Source of the DNA: Xenorhabdus kozodoii
GTDB lineage: Bacteria; Pseudomonadota; Gammaproteobacteria; Enterobacterales; Enterobacteriaceae
DNA: 64,000 nucleotides
Assembly (NCBI RefSeq): GCF_002632875.1
Contig: NZ_NJCX01000016.1
Span: forward strand, 54,008-118,007
Direction: 5' to 3'
In this document: piece by piece, positions 19,987 through 30,588 of the stretch
How positions within the stretch are numbered: the stretch's first letter is position 1
How the letters are laid out: every line of letters begins with the position of its first letter
Program-made: the position numbers and the translations under genes
Notes under the pieces: model-generated
Told to the model about the DNA's origin: nothing
The model's input: only the letters and a program-made list of their open reading frames with translations
Database searches by the model: none

Positions 19987-20994
19987 CTACTCTATCTTGT
20001 CAGTCACATTGATACGATGTTTTTTGATTAACCCGCGGAGCTGGTGGTAAGTCAAGTTAAGTTTGTCCGCGGCCTTTCTCTGGTTAAATTGACTTTCTGT
20101 TAGAGCCTGTATGATTAAACGCTTTTCGCTGTCGTTTTGCCACTGCCTTAAATCGAGAGGTAATTGGGGAAGGGAAGAGTGACTCATGTCACACTCAATG
20201 GATGGTGGGGCAGATGGCTGGGATGGTGGAAAAGGGTTGATGGTGATCGTATTTAATTCATTTTCACTATTACCATGCCGGTAAATGGAGCGTTCGATGA
20301 CATTCTTTAATTCGCGTACATTGCCGGGCCAGTGATAAGAAAGTAACTGGCGTCTGGCTTTCTCAGTAAATCCGGGGAAAAAGGGCAAATCCAACTCACG
20401 ACACATCTGAATCGCAAAATTCTGTGCCAGTAGCATAATATCCTGTTGTCGTTGACGTAGTGGGGGAATGTGAACCACATCGAACGCGAGCCTGTCGAGC
20501 AAATCAGCCCTGAATTTCCCGCGCGCGGCCATAGCCGGCAAATCTTCGTTAGTGGCGCAGATCAAACGTACATCGACTTGTAATGACTGAGTGCCGCCTA
20601 CACGCTCCAGATGACCATATTCAATCACACGCAGTAATTTTTCCTGTACTTGCATGGGCGCAGTGGCCAGTTCATCAAGAAACAAGGTTCCACCATCAGC
20701 CCGTTCAAAGCGTCCTTGGTGTTTTGAACGGGCGCCCGTGAATGCACCGGCTTCATGGCCAAACAGTTCTGAATCAAGCAGATTTTCATTGAGTGCAGCA
20801 CAATTCAGGGAAACAAACGGGCCTTGCCAGCGCGGAGAAAGATAATGGAGTCGGCGGGCAATTAACTCCTTGCCGGTTCCTCGTTCTCCCAGAACTAAAA
20901 CCGGTTTATTCAATTTTGCCAGCGTGGAAACTTGCTCCAAAACTTCAATAAAACAGTTTGCTTCACCTAATAGGTTATCAATAAACTGAGACAT
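19987..20994 (-). CDS. pspF: Sigma-54 activator PspF
   Basis: A 335-residue AAA+ enhancer-binding protein without a receiver domain. Walker A is GERGTGKE (36-43), the sigma-54-contacting GAFTGA loop is intact at 83-88, Walker B lies in GGTLFLDELA, and a Fis-type helix-turn-helix ends the protein (NQRKAADKLNLTYHQLRGLI). It activates the divergent psp operon and is held inactive by PspA. ATG 20994 is chosen over a TTG at 21009 by similarity to E. coli. An operator-like palindrome lies 20 bases upstream, consistent with negative autoregulation. Confidence 0.94.
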   Translation of the reverse strand: MSQFIDNLLGEANCFIEVLEQVSTLAKLNKPVLVLGERGTGKELIARRLHYLSPRWQGPFVSLNCAALNENLLDSELFGHEAGAFTGARSKHQGRFERADGGTLFLDELATAPMQVQEKLLRVIEYGHLERVGGTQSLQVDVRLICATNEDLPAMAARGKFRADLLDRLAFDVVHIPPLRQRQQDIMLLAQNFAIQMCRELDLPFFPGFTEKARRQLLSYHWPGNVRELKNVIERSIYRHGNSENELNTITINPFPPSQPSAPPSIECDMSHSSLPQLPLDLRQWQNDSEKRLIIQALTESQFNQRKAADKLNLTYHQLRGLIKKHRINVTDKIE

Positions 20995-21013
20995 GGTATT
21001 TTTCGCCAAAAGT

Positions 21014-21028
21014 TGGTCAATTTGACCA
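21014..21028. promoter_or_regulatory. Candidate PspF upstream activating sequence
   Basis: TGGTCAA-T-TTGACCA is a perfect palindrome around one central base, located about 75-90 bases upstream of the sigma-54 promoter and just before pspF. The position fits both activation of pspA and repression of pspF, as in E. coli. Confidence 0.6.
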
Positions 21029-21103
21029 CATTAGCCAATTGCAATGAAAAAGCAAAGAAAAAATTATTTAAGCTATTTCAATTAGATAAGTAAAACAAGA
21101 AAG

Positions 21104-21121
21104 TTGGCATGTATCTTGTAT
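21104..21121 (+). promoter_or_regulatory. Sigma-54 promoter of pspABC
   Basis: TTGGCATGTATCTTGTAT gives GG at -24 and a TTG at -12, close to the sigma-54 consensus and to the E. coli pspA promoter (TTGGCACGCAAATTGTAT as I recall). It lies about 90 bases before pspA. The usual GC at -12 is replaced by GT, as in E. coli. Confidence 0.7.
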
Positions 21122-21212
21122 TTAGTTAAGTGCCTTACCGTGTATCTTGTATCCAGATTTAACAATACACAGGCATAACATACATATATTTTAATGAAAG
21201 AGGTTTATAACT

Positions 21213-21884
21213 ATGGGTATTTTTTCTCGTTTTGCTGATATCGTGAACGCCAATATCTCTTCTTTGCTGGATAAGGCTGAAGATCCACAGAAAATGGTTC
21301 GCTTAATGATCCAGGAAATGGAAGACACGCTGGTGGAAATTCGTTCGACTTCCGCTCGCACATTGGCAGAGAAAAAACAGCTTTCGCGTCGCATTGGCAT
21401 CGGTGAAAACCAAGTCGATGGCTGGCAAGAAAAAGCGGAATTAGCGCTTAGCAAGGGCAAAGAAGATTTAGCGCGTGCAGCATTGATTGAAAAACAGAAA
21501 GTCAGTAGCTTAGTTGAAACGTTATCACACGAATTGTCTATTCTGGATGAAACGCTGGAACGCGTCAAAGGCGAAGTGATTGAACTGGAAAATAAATTGA
21601 CAGAAGCGCGTGCGCGACAACAATCATTGGCATTGCGTCATCAGGCCGCGGCCTCTTCCCGCCAAGTCCGTCGTCAGTTGGATAGTGGTAAAATCGATGA
21701 GGCCATGGCGCGTTTCGAACAGTTTGAACGCCGGATAGACCACATGGAAGCAGAAGCAGAGGCTTTTGGATTGGGTAAACAGAAAACACTCGAACAGCAA
21801 TTTGTAGAATTGAAAGCCGATGATGAAATCAGTGCCCAACTTGAGGCCTTGAAAGCTAAAATGAATATTAAAGATCCACAATGA
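21213..21884 (+). CDS. pspA: Phage shock protein A
   Basis: A 223-residue, almost fully helical coiled-coil protein of the PspA/Vipp1/IM30 (ESCRT-III-like) family. The amphipathic N-terminal helix [19 protein letters not shown] binds stressed membrane. PspA stabilises the inner membrane and proton-motive force, and inhibits PspF when unstressed. The start follows AAGAGG. The first gene of the sigma-54-driven operon, it is followed by pspB after 32 bases. Confidence 0.96.
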   Translation: MGIFSRFADIVNANISSLLDKAEDPQKMVRLMIQEMEDTLVEIRSTSARTLAEKKQLSRRIGIGENQVDGWQEKAELALSKGKEDLARAALIEKQKVSSLVETLSHELSILDETLERVKGEVIELENKLTEARARQQSLALRHQAAASSRQVRRQLDSGKIDEAMARFEQFERRIDHMEAEAEAFGLGKQKTLEQQFVELKADDEISAQLEALKAKMNIKDPQ

Positions 21885-21916
21885 TGACATCTGTCATACA
21901 TCACTAAGGAAAGATA

Positions 21917-22144
21917 ATGGGCTATATATTTCTTGGGGTTCCGCTGATCATTTTTGTGCTTTTTGTCTTACCTATCTGGTTGTGGCTGCATTACAGTCAC
22001 CGGAACGGCAATCGGGATCAGTTAGGGGGCAATGAAATTCAGCGTCTGGAACAGTTGACAGAGAACGCCAGGCGTATGCAAGAACGGATCAAAACGTTAG
22101 AAGATATCCTTGATGCAGAGCATCCAAATTGGAGACAGTCATAA
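21917..22144 (+). CDS. pspB: Phage shock protein B
   Basis: A 75-residue inner-membrane protein: one N-terminal transmembrane segment (YIFLGVPLIIFVLFVLPIWLW) followed by a cytoplasmic coiled coil. With PspC it senses membrane damage and releases PspF from PspA. Its stop overlaps the pspC start (TAATG). The length matches E. coli PspB. Confidence 0.95.
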   Translation: MGYIFLGVPLIIFVLFVLPIWLWLHYSHRNGNRDQLGGNEIQRLEQLTENARRMQERIKTLEDILDAEHPNWRQS

Positions 22145-22506
22145 TGTCAAATCAATACCGCCGGAAACTTTACCGTCTGCCAGAGCAGGGGATGGTCAAA
22201 GGAGTTTGTGCTGGGCTGGCAGACTATTTTGACGTACCCGCTCCGCTTATTCGTACCATCACGGTATTATCGCTGTTCTTTGGGTTATTTGGCATAACGG
22301 TATTGGCCTATATTATCCTGACCTTTGTCATGGAGCCTGCCCCTGTGGGATATTCGGCAGAGGAAAAAAATAGGGGACCATCAGCACATAAGATGTTGGA
22401 CGACATAGATGACCAATTGAGGGCAAGCGAAGCACGGTTGCGTCAAATGGAACGCTATGTGACTTCTGAGACTTACAATGTGCGTAGCCGTTTCCGCCAG
22501 CTTTAA
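22144..22506 (+). CDS. pspC: Phage shock protein C
   Basis: A 120-residue inner-membrane sensor. The N-terminal PspC domain (KLYRLPEQGMVKGVCAGLAD) is followed by a transmembrane hairpin (IRTITVLSLFFGLFGITVLAYI) and a charged cytoplasmic or periplasmic tail. ATG 22144 overlaps the pspB stop; the opening at 22129 lies inside pspB. No pspD or pspE follows, so the operon is the minimal pspABC, next to ycjX-ycjF. Confidence 0.94.
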   Translation: MSNQYRRKLYRLPEQGMVKGVCAGLADYFDVPAPLIRTITVLSLFFGLFGITVLAYIILTFVMEPAPVGYSAEEKNRGPSAHKMLDDIDDQLRASEARLRQMERYVTSETYNVRSRFRQL

Positions 22507-22538
22507 GCGTGTAACCAGACAGCAAGGGCATAAGATCT

Positions 22539-22586
22539 GGTCAGTAACAATGAAAATAATATCAAATTTTGCGGGTGTTACTGACC
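22539..22586. other. Perfect hairpin between pspC and ycjX
   Basis: GGTCAGTAACA (22539-22549) is the exact reverse complement of TGTTACTGACC (22576-22586), around a 26-base AT-rich loop. No T-run follows, so it is probably an RNA processing or stability element, or a protein site, rather than a terminator. Confidence 0.5.
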
Positions 22587-22625
22587 GGATGAAACTGATC
22601 CACGCTATTCCCATTTAGGAGAAAC

Positions 22626-24023
22626 ATGAAACGGTTGCAAAATGAACTGACAGCGCTTGTTAATCGTGGAATGGACCGCCATTTGCGGCTGGCGGTAACA
22701 GGGTTAAGCCGCAGTGGAAAAACCGCCTTTATCACTTCTTTGGTAAACCAACTTCTGCATGTTCACAGTGGAGCCAGATTGCCGCTGTTTTCTGCCGTGC
22801 GCGATGGGCGTTTGCTGGGTGTAAAGCGAGTGCCCCAGCGAGATTTCGGGGTGCCGCGTTTTGCCTATGATGAAAACATCGCAGAATTACATGACACTCC
22901 TCCTAACTGGCCGACACCAACGCGCGGCGTGAGTGAAATACGTTTAGCATTGCGTTACCGTTGTGAAAATGCCCTGTTTCGTTATCTCAAGGAAACGACC
23001 ACCCTGTATTTGGAAATTGTCGATTATCCGGGGGAATGGTTACTGGATTTACCCATGCTGGAACAAAATTATCTGGCGTGGTCACGGCATATGCACGGAT
23101 TGCTGAAAGGGGAAAGGGCGAATTGGGCTAAACCGTGGTTAGCGTTATGCCAACAATGTGATCCATTGGCACCCGCGGATGAAAATTTATTGGGCAGGAT
23201 CGCCCAGGCTTATACGGATTACCTGCATCAATGTAAACAGCAGGGTTTGCACTTTATCCAACCGGGTCGTTTTATTTTGCCTGGTGATTTGGCGGGAGCG
23301 CCTGCGCTGCAATTTTTCCCGTGGCCGGATATTGACAGGATCGGAGAGCCAAAACTGGCAAAGGCGGACAAACATACAAACATCGGCATGTTGCGTGAGC
23401 GTTTTGCCTATTATTGTGAGCATATTGTTAAGGCGTTCTATAAAGAGCATTTCCTGCGTTTTGATCGACAAATTGTGCTGGTGGATTGCTTGCAACCCTT
23501 AAATAGTGGCCCACAAGCCTTCAATGATATGCGACTTGCATTGGCGCAACTGATGCAGAGTTTTCATTATGGCAAGCGAACCCTGTTTCGTCGTTTATTC
23601 TCTCCTTGCATTGATAAATTGATGTTTGCTGCCAGCAAAGCGGATCATATTACAGCAGACCAGCATGCCAACCTGGTTTCCCTGTTACAGCAATTGGTTC
23701 AGGAAGCGTGGCAAAATGCGGCGTTTGAAGGGATTAGCATGGATTGCGTGGGGCTTGCCGCTGTTCAGGCAACAGAAAACGGCATCGTCATGCATAAGGG
23801 TGAAAAAATCCCGGCGATTAAAGGCAATCGCTTGTCAGACGATAAATTATTGACGTTTTTTCCGGGAGAAGTACCACAACGTTTGCCAAACAGTGAATTT
23901 TGGCAAAAACAGGGGTTCAATTTCGAGTCATTCCGGCCAAGGCAAGCCAATACTGATACAGCATTACCGCATATTCGCATGGATAGCGTGATGGAATTTC
24001 TATTGGGAGACAAATTAACATGA
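22626..24023 (+). CDS. ycjX: YcjX-family P-loop protein
   Basis: A 465-residue protein of the YcjX/DUF463 family. A Walker A motif GLSRSGKT sits at residues 26-33 and a GTPase-like switch region includes [16 protein letters not shown]. In E. coli it is induced with the psp operon, is located next to it, and is thought to bind nucleotides in the envelope-stress response; its exact job is unknown. The start follows TTAGGAGAAAC. It overlaps ycjF by four bases (ATGA), so the pair is co-translated. Confidence 0.92.
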   Translation: MKRLQNELTALVNRGMDRHLRLAVTGLSRSGKTAFITSLVNQLLHVHSGARLPLFSAVRDGRLLGVKRVPQRDFGVPRFAYDENIAELHDTPPNWPTPTRGVSEIRLALRYRCENALFRYLKETTTLYLEIVDYPGEWLLDLPMLEQNYLAWSRHMHGLLKGERANWAKPWLALCQQCDPLAPADENLLGRIAQAYTDYLHQCKQQGLHFIQPGRFILPGDLAGAPALQFFPWPDIDRIGEPKLAKADKHTNIGMLRERFAYYCEHIVKAFYKEHFLRFDRQIVLVDCLQPLNSGPQAFNDMRLALAQLMQSFHYGKRTLFRRLFSPCIDKLMFAASKADHITADQHANLVSLLQQLVQEAWQNAAFEGISMDCVGLAAVQATENGIVMHKGEKIPAIKGNRLSDDKLLTFFPGEVPQRLPNSEFWQKQGFNFESFRPRQANTDTALPHIRMDSVMEFLLGDKLT

Positions 24024-25087
24024 CCGAACCTCTGAAACCGCGAATGGATTTTGACGATCTGGTACAAACCTCGTCCGAGCCACCACTCAGGGCAACAAAA
24101 GCATTCACTGGACAAGAAAAAGAATTTTATCCGGTGATGTCAGAGCGGGAAGCGGAAGAGAGGGAAGGGGAATTTGAAGGTGCAATGAATGCTGCACTAA
24201 AACCGAAACGCAGTTTTTGGCGAAAAATATTTTCCAGTGCGGTATTGTTGTTGGGGATTAGTGTTGTCGCACAATGTACCCAGTGGATATACCAGGCATG
24301 GCAGCAGCATGATTGGATTGCGCTGGGGATCGCGGCGGCGGGTGGCATGATTGTGTTTGCAGGGATAGGCAGCGTGATAAGGGAATGGCGGCGCCTTTCC
24401 CATTTGCGCCAGCGTACAGAAGAGCGGGATACGGCGAAAACGCTATTGCAAAGCCACGGCATTGGCAAGGGCAGGCAATTTTGTGAAAAATTGGCGGAAC
24501 AAGCCGGAATTGGGCAACAACATCCGGCATTGCAGCGTTGGCAGGCCGCGGTGCACGAAACCCAAAACGATCGTGAAATTGTCATGTTATACAGCAAATT
24601 GGTTCAGCCGGTCGTGGATGCGCAGGCCAAACAAGCGATCAGCCGCTCTGCGGCGGAATCGGCCTTGATGATCGCTGTCAGCCCATTGGCTATCGTAGAT
24701 ATGGCCTTTATTGCGTGGAGAAACATTCGGCTCATTAATCGCATTGCCGCGCTTTATGGCATTGAGTTAGGTTATTTCAGCCGTATTCGCTTATTTCGGT
24801 TAGTATTGCTGAATATTGCTTTTGCAGGTGCATCAGAATTAGTCAGAGAAGTGGGTATAGATTGGTTGTCACAGGACATTGCGGCTCGTCTTTCTGCCCG
24901 CGCCGCACAAGGGATCGGTGCCGGGTTACTGACAGCCCGTTTGGGCATTAAGGCAATGGAGCTGTGCCGGCCTTTACCGTGGATTGATGGAGATAAACCG
25001 AAGTTAGGGGATTTTCGCCACCAGTTGCTTACCCAGCTTAAAAGCGCGTTACCAGTGAAAAACCAAGGTGCAGATAACAAAAAGTAG
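24020..25087 (+). CDS. ycjF: YcjF, DUF697 inner-membrane protein
   Basis: A 355-residue protein with two hydrophobic segments near residues 73-120 ([20 protein letters not shown] and [20 protein letters not shown]) and a C-terminal DUF697 domain ([19 protein letters not shown] onward). It is coupled to ycjX by a four-base overlap and lies next to pspABC, which supports an envelope-stress role. The function is not established. Confidence 0.92.
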   Translation: MTEPLKPRMDFDDLVQTSSEPPLRATKAFTGQEKEFYPVMSEREAEEREGEFEGAMNAALKPKRSFWRKIFSSAVLLLGISVVAQCTQWIYQAWQQHDWIALGIAAAGGMIVFAGIGSVIREWRRLSHLRQRTEERDTAKTLLQSHGIGKGRQFCEKLAEQAGIGQQHPALQRWQAAVHETQNDREIVMLYSKLVQPVVDAQAKQAISRSAAESALMIAVSPLAIVDMAFIAWRNIRLINRIAALYGIELGYFSRIRLFRLVLLNIAFAGASELVREVGIDWLSQDIAARLSARAAQGIGAGLLTARLGIKAMELCRPLPWIDGDKPKLGDFRHQLLTQLKSALPVKNQGADNKK

Positions 25088-25227
25088 CCAGTTAATTCAT
25101 CACGACTGTCATACCAGCTTGACAGCTTACTTTATTGTAAACTTTTGCTGACAAGGGCTTCATCTATTGGCAAGTAACGGGTAACATTTCAGACGGTTAA
25201 GAACATCGTGTCAATAAGGTCAGAAAA

Positions 25228-26820
25228 ATGCGATTGGAAGTTACTTGTCAGGATCGAATTGGGTTAACCCGCGAATTACTTGATTTACTGGTTTTACGAA
25301 ATATTGACCTGAAAGGAATTGAGATTTCTCCTGCATGTCGTATTTACCTTAATTTTACTCAAGTTGACTTCAATATCTTCCGTGAGTTAATGGCTGAAAT
25401 TCGCCGTATCAATGGTGTTATTGATGTCAGGACTGTTGCCTTCATGCCATCAGAGAAAGAACACAGGGCAATGTGGACACTGTTGGAATCGGTTCCTGAG
25501 ACTATCTTTTCTATTGACATGAAAGGTAATATCGAACTGGTCAACTCTGCGGCCTTGGCATTGTTTGGTTGCAGCAAAGAAAAAATACACCCCAAAAACA
25601 TTGGTCATCTGATCAGCAATTACAATTTCCTTCGCTGGCTTGAAAGCGAGCACCATCAACCCCATTCAGCACAACTATCCATCAAAGGGCAAGCTTATGG
25701 GATGGATATTATCCCTATGCAATTAACGGATGAGAATCAAGAAATTCAGTGTGTCGGTGCTGTGATTATGTTGCGCCCTGACAAACATCGTTCAACCGTC
25801 CCTATTGAATCGTCACACAAGGCATTAGTCGTCAATGATGACAGTGCTTTTGCACAACTGATTGCTGTCAGCCCTAAAATGGTTCATGTTGTTGAGCAAG
25901 CGCGTAAAATGGCAATGCTTGATGCTCCCTTGCTGCTTATCGGTGAAACAGGAACAGGCAAAGATGAATTTGCTAAAGCCTGTCATTTGCGAAGCACCAG
26001 AGGACAACAGCCTTTTCTTGGCCTAAATTGTGCTTCCATGCCGGATGATGTGGTTGAAAGCGAATTGTTTGGTTATGCGGCAGGCGCCTATCCCAATGCG
26101 TTGGAAGGTAAAAAAGGTTTCTTTGAACAGGCGCATGGCGGTACGGTTCTGTTAGATGAAATTGGTGAAATGTCACCACAGATGCAGATTAAATTACTTC
26201 GTTTCTTAAATGATGGAACATTTCGCCGTGTAGGTGAAGAGAATGAAGTGAAAGTGAACGTCCGAATTATTTGTGCCACCCAGAAAAACTTAATTGAGTT
26301 GGTACAAAAAGGGGAATTTCGTGAAGATCTCTATTATCGGCTGAATGTTTTAACCATCACATTACCCCCGTTGCGGGAACGTCAGGCGGATATCATGCCC
26401 TTGACGGACTATTTTGTAACACGTTTTGCAAAAGAGCAGGGATTGCCTCAACCGAAATTTTCTGCTGACTTAGCGCAGTTTCTGTGTGGTTATCATTGGC
26501 CGGGAAATGTCAGGCAGCTTCGCAATGCGATATATCAGGCATTAACGCAACTTAAGGGTAACAAACTCAGCCCGCAGGATATCCAGCTACCTGAACTCGA
26601 AGCTGAAGTAACCTTTAATGAAGATATTCTGGTGGGGTCTTTGGATGAAATCAGCAAACGCTTTGAACGCTCGGTATTGACACGCCTTTACCGCCATTAT
26701 CCCAGTACACGTAAGCTGGCAAAACGGCTTGGTGTTTCTCATACAGCAATAGCCAATAAATTGCGTGAATATGGCTTGAATGGTAAGAAACCGTTAGCTG
26801 AACATGAAGATGATGAGTAA
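25228..26820 (+). CDS. tyrR: Aromatic amino acid regulator TyrR
   Basis: A 530-residue regulator with an N-terminal ACT domain (1-75), a PAS domain (about 80-185), an AAA+ ATPase core with Walker A GETGTGKD (239-246), and a C-terminal Fis-type helix-turn-helix (STRKLAKRLGVSHTAIANKL). The sigma-54 GAFTGA loop is replaced by GAYPNA, as in E. coli TyrR, so it works with sigma-70. It represses or activates aromatic amino acid synthesis and transport genes with tyrosine, phenylalanine or tryptophan. It is slightly longer than in E. coli (513) at the C-terminal tail. It marks the left edge of the T6SS insertion. Confidence 0.95.
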   Translation: MRLEVTCQDRIGLTRELLDLLVLRNIDLKGIEISPACRIYLNFTQVDFNIFRELMAEIRRINGVIDVRTVAFMPSEKEHRAMWTLLESVPETIFSIDMKGNIELVNSAALALFGCSKEKIHPKNIGHLISNYNFLRWLESEHHQPHSAQLSIKGQAYGMDIIPMQLTDENQEIQCVGAVIMLRPDKHRSTVPIESSHKALVVNDDSAFAQLIAVSPKMVHVVEQARKMAMLDAPLLLIGETGTGKDEFAKACHLRSTRGQQPFLGLNCASMPDDVVESELFGYAAGAYPNALEGKKGFFEQAHGGTVLLDEIGEMSPQMQIKLLRFLNDGTFRRVGEENEVKVNVRIICATQKNLIELVQKGEFREDLYYRLNVLTITLPPLRERQADIMPLTDYFVTRFAKEQGLPQPKFSADLAQFLCGYHWPGNVRQLRNAIYQALTQLKGNKLSPQDIQLPELEAEVTFNEDILVGSLDEISKRFERSVLTRLYRHYPSTRKLAKRLGVSHTAIANKLREYGLNGKKPLAEHEDDE

Positions 26821-26843
26821 TCGTTAAGCGATTGCTGCGGTTA

Positions 26844-26880
26844 AAGAGCCAGCCAGGGGGTGATCCCTGGCTGGCTCTTC
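26844..26880. terminator. Strong hairpin after tyrR
   Basis: AAGAGCCAGCCAGGG pairs with CCCTGGCTGGCTCTT, 15 perfect pairs with a 7-base loop. No T-run follows on either strand. It separates tyrR from the convergent end of the T6SS locus, and could serve both. Confidence 0.7.
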
Positions 26881-26895
26881 GCTATTATCACTGCC

Positions 26896-27885
26896 TCAAT
26901 CTGCACAGGAAGTATAGGTTGTTAATCTGTTTGATTGTGTTTCCATCAGCCTATCCGGTAAGGCAATATTTGACCATGATGTGGCAACGGGAATTTTGAA
27001 CAATGTTGCCAATTGGGCGATAGAGGCTGGGCGCTCTAACGGTGGAATAGCCAAAGCACGGTCAATGGCATGCAGGAAGGGGGCTGAGTAACCGGCCGGT
27101 TGGCGTTTGATTAAAGGGTGGTAATGATCCTCAAGATTACGCACAATGCTGACCGGTGGAGGAGAGCCGGTCATCAAAGTATGCAGCGTCGCGCCCAGTG
27201 CATAGATATCGGTCCAAGGACCTTGTGGTGTTTTTTCATCAGCAAGGTATTGCTCAATAGGCGTAAAACCCGGCCTGATCGTGATCTCAACATCATCCGA
27301 CAACTGTTTTGTCATTTTTCGGGTTGAACCCAGATCAAGCAGGATCGGTGCGCCATTCTCCTGGATCAATATATTATCCAAGGCAATATCGCAGTGCAGA
27401 TATCCGGCCTGGTGGAGGGTATTGATTGCATCAAACAAGGGATGCAGGATGTTACGGAGCCAGCATTCGTTGATGGTTTTCGGCCGGGTTGCCAGCACTG
27501 TTTTTAACGTCAGGCCATTGTAAAACGGTGTCGCAATATAAGCCGTGGCGTTTTTTTGCCAGAAACGGAGAAAAAGTGGCAGGCATGGATGGTTGAAACA
27601 ACTCATAAAATGGGCTTCACGGATAAAATCATTTAGCCCATATTGAAATTTTTTTTTCAACGTTTTCCGGCGTAGCTTTAACTGCAAATTTTCAGCGCGT
27701 ACCACCAAAGACGCCGGCATATATTCTTTGATGGCAATGCTTCGTTTCAATCGGTGATCCCAGGCTCGATACACAATACCGAATCCACCGTTGCCAATGA
27801 CTTTTTCTATTTCAAACTCATCAAAGCAGTACCCAATGGGCAATGCACAGGAAGAAAAGAGATTGTTATTACCCGTACTTAGCAT
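26896..27885 (-). CDS. PpkA-like Ser/Thr protein kinase of the T6SS
   Basis: A 329-residue Hanks-type kinase consisting of the kinase domain only. It shows the glycine loop GNGGFG (31-36), Lys53 in AIKEY, a helix-C Glu90, the catalytic loop HCDIALDN with Asp166 and Asn171, and DLG (184-186) in place of DFG. All catalytic residues are present, so it should be active. In T6SS clusters such kinases phosphorylate FHA proteins to trigger assembly; tagH here is the natural target. I see no transmembrane segment, no C-terminal sensor domain and no PppA phosphatase in the locus. ATG 27885 follows the clpV stop by 25 bases; longer openings overlap clpV. Confidence 0.82.
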   Translation of the reverse strand: MLSTGNNNLFSSCALPIGYCFDEFEIEKVIGNGGFGIVYRAWDHRLKRSIAIKEYMPASLVVRAENLQLKLRRKTLKKKFQYGLNDFIREAHFMSCFNHPCLPLFLRFWQKNATAYIATPFYNGLTLKTVLATRPKTINECWLRNILHPLFDAINTLHQAGYLHCDIALDNILIQENGAPILLDLGSTRKMTKQLSDDVEITIRPGFTPIEQYLADEKTPQGPWTDIYALGATLHTLMTGSPPPVSIVRNLEDHYHPLIKRQPAGYSAPFLHAIDRALAIPPLERPASIAQLATLFKIPVATSWSNIALPDRLMETQSNRLTTYTSCAD

Positions 27886-27910
27886 GATAGATATTCTCTT
27901 AATCGCAAGT

Positions 27911-30544
27911 TCACTCCATGAACTGGAACTGAAACTCACCTTGTCCGAGAGAGACCTGTAACTGATGATATTGCTGACCATTCGCGTTAGCAGAGAGCAA
28001 GAGTTGGCTGATCTGCGGCAGCAAGGAGTTGGTCAGGATAGCATCTACCATACGGCCACCTGATTCAATTTCTGTACATCGGCCAACGATATATTCAACC
28101 ATAGGATCATCAAATGTGGCGACAATGTCATGGTTTTCCAGTAAACGTTTTTTGATCCTTGCCAATTGCAGATGAACAATGCTGGTCATCACATTATCAC
28201 TCAATGGATAGTAAGGAATGACAATCAAACGTCCGAGTAAGGCAGCAGGGAAGACATGCAGCAAGGGTTTTCGCAATGCGGTACTCAGCTTTTCTGGCTC
28301 TGGAAGATGATCCGGTTGTAAACACAGCGAACTCACCAAATCAGCCCCAATATTGGATGTCAGGATAATAATGGTATTGCGAAAATCAATGTGGCGGCCT
28401 TCACCATCTTCCATCCACCCCTTGTCAAAGACTTGAAAAAAAATCTCATGGACATCAGAGTGGGCTTTTTCAATTTCATCCAGTAAGACCACACTGTAGG
28501 GACGCCGGCGCACTGCTTCGGTCAAGACTCCCCCTTCACCATAACCCACATACCCTGGCGGTGCCCCTTTTAAGGTGGATACCGTATGGGCTTCCTGAAA
28601 TTCACTCATATTAATGGTGATCAGATTCTGTTCGCCACCATACAGCGTTTCCGCCAATGCCAGCGCGGTTTCAGTCTTACCGACACCGGAAGGGCCGCAT
28701 AACATAAACACCCCCACCGGTTTATTGGGGTCATCCAGTTTTGCCCGTGAAGTGCGTACCCGTTTTGCGATCAATTCCAGAGCATGGTACTGCCCGATGA
28801 CACGTTGGTTGAGTGTATCAGCCAAATGCAATACCGCATCAATTTCGTCTTTTACCATGCGGCTAAGAGGAACCCCCGTCCAGTCGGAGACAACAGTAGA
28901 AACAACATTGCTGTCTACCGAAGCAAAGATAAGGGGAATTTCCCCTTGCAACGTTTTTAATTGTTGTTGCAATGCGATCAGTTCTGCATGAAAGGCACTG
29001 GAATCATCATCTGGTTGTTGATGAAGGGGGTGTTCATAAAGTTGAGTTTGCAGATGAATAATTCTATTAATCAAGGCGAGTTCTTGCTGCCAGCGGCTTT
29101 CCAATTGAATACGTTGTTCTTCCAATAGGGACAGTTCATTGAGGATGATAGTTGACCGTTGCTGATCGCCTATCCCCATTTTTGCTTCTCGTTCAATAAT
29201 TTCTAGCTCAATCTTTAAGGCATCAATTTTATGTCGGCAATTTTCCAATTGTGGGGGTTCGGCGTGTTGGCTAATGGCAACCCTGGCGCAAGCCGTATCT
29301 AACAGAGCCACGGCCTTATCGGGGAGTTGACGAGCGGGAATATAGCGATGGGAAAGACGTATGGCAGCTTCAACGGCCTCATCCAGTAGGAGAACACGGT
29401 GATGTTTTTCCAGCGTCCTGACTAAACTACGTAGCATCAAAAGTGCCTTGGTTTCATCGGGTTCATGAATTTGGACGACTTGAAAGCGACGGGTGAGAGC
29501 CGGATCTTTTTCAATATATTTCTTGTATTCTGACCAGGTGGTCGCGCCAAGCGTTCGTAACTGACCGCGTGCCAGTACGGGCTTAAGTAAATTGGCCGCA
29601 TCACCCGTTCCCTGTTGCCCGCCTGCCCCGATTAAGGTATGGATTTCATCAATGAACAAAATGATCGGAATGGGACTGGATTGCACCTCGTCAATCACTT
29701 TGCGCAAGCGGGATTCAAATTCGCCTTTGATACCTGCCCCTGCTTGTAACATCCCAATATCCAGTAGCCAAAGTTGCACATTTTGCAGCGGTGGGGGCAC
29801 TTCATTTGCGGCGATCCGCAGGGCTAACCCTTCAATGATAGCGGTTTTTCCTACCCCAGCTTCACCTGTCAGTAAGGGATTATTTTGGCGGCGGCGCATC
29901 AAGATATCGACAATCTGGCGTATCTCTTCATCGCGTCCTGATACGGGGTCAATATCACCATTGCGAGCCAGATCAGTCAGATTTTGCCCATATTGCCGCA
30001 GGGCACTTTCAGAGGATTGGGGTTCTGGTGATTGGGAACGATGAGAAGGTAATTCATTCTCCTGTCCTTCACTGCTGTTGCTACAGATAGCGTTGAAATT
30101 ATCTATCAACGTATCTGCATTGATTTGTTCAAACTGTGGGGAAATGGCTTTCAGGGTATTGTACAGATTGAACGTCTTTAACATACCAATCAGCCAATGC
30201 GCCGTGCGGATCTTGTCAACACCAAATTTTAATGAGCCATATACCCAGGCACGCTCTACGGCACTATCAATATGTTCGGAAAGATCAGAAATAGCACTGG
30301 CCCCACGTGGCAGGCGATCCAGCGCTGCAATAATATCTTTTACCAGCTTGGTTTCATCTAATGCAAAGTAACGGATAACCGACTGTAAATCACAGTCTTG
30401 TTGCTGCATAAGCTGGTGCAGCCAATGGACTAATTCGACATAAGGATTACTGCGTAGTTTGCAGAAAGTTGTTGCATTTTCCAGTGAAGTGAAGAGTACA
30501 CGATTGAGTTTACCAAAGAGTACAGAACGGCTGATTTCTGACAT
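27911..30544 (-). CDS. clpV: T6SS ATPase ClpV (TssH)
   Basis: An 877-residue double AAA+ disaggregase of the Clp/Hsp100 family that pulls apart contracted TssBC sheaths for reuse. The first Walker A is GEAGVGKT (227-234), the second is GPSGVGKT near residue 610, and an N-terminal Clp-N domain precedes them. The pore-loop region GAGIKGEFE and [19 protein letters not shown] are typical of ClpV. ATG 30544 (MSEISRS) is preferred over a TTG six codons upstream. It sits between tssG and the kinase gene. Confidence 0.95.
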   Translation of the reverse strand: MSEISRSVLFGKLNRVLFTSLENATTFCKLRSNPYVELVHWLHQLMQQQDCDLQSVIRYFALDETKLVKDIIAALDRLPRGASAISDLSEHIDSAVERAWVYGSLKFGVDKIRTAHWLIGMLKTFNLYNTLKAISPQFEQINADTLIDNFNAICSNSSEGQENELPSHRSQSPEPQSSESALRQYGQNLTDLARNGDIDPVSGRDEEIRQIVDILMRRRQNNPLLTGEAGVGKTAIIEGLALRIAANEVPPPLQNVQLWLLDIGMLQAGAGIKGEFESRLRKVIDEVQSSPIPIILFIDEIHTLIGAGGQQGTGDAANLLKPVLARGQLRTLGATTWSEYKKYIEKDPALTRRFQVVQIHEPDETKALLMLRSLVRTLEKHHRVLLLDEAVEAAIRLSHRYIPARQLPDKAVALLDTACARVAISQHAEPPQLENCRHKIDALKIELEIIEREAKMGIGDQQRSTIILNELSLLEEQRIQLESRWQQELALINRIIHLQTQLYEHPLHQQPDDDSSAFHAELIALQQQLKTLQGEIPLIFASVDSNVVSTVVSDWTGVPLSRMVKDEIDAVLHLADTLNQRVIGQYHALELIAKRVRTSRAKLDDPNKPVGVFMLCGPSGVGKTETALALAETLYGGEQNLITINMSEFQEAHTVSTLKGAPPGYVGYGEGGVLTEAVRRRPYSVVLLDEIEKAHSDVHEIFFQVFDKGWMEDGEGRHIDFRNTIIILTSNIGADLVSSLCLQPDHLPEPEKLSTALRKPLLHVFPAALLGRLIVIPYYPLSDNVMTSIVHLQLARIKKRLLENHDIVATFDDPMVEYIVGRCTEIESGGRMVDAILTNSLLPQISQLLLSANANGQQYHQLQVSLGQGEFQFQFME

Positions 30545-30588
30545 AAATATAACCCGCAGCAATATTGGAGTTGATGGAGGAATAGGTT

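Noticed and set aside
25136..25153. TyrR box (TGTAAA-N6-CTGACA) upstream of tyrR
   Set aside because: Only the left half fits the TGTAAA-N6-TTTACA consensus; the right half is too weak to call as an operator.
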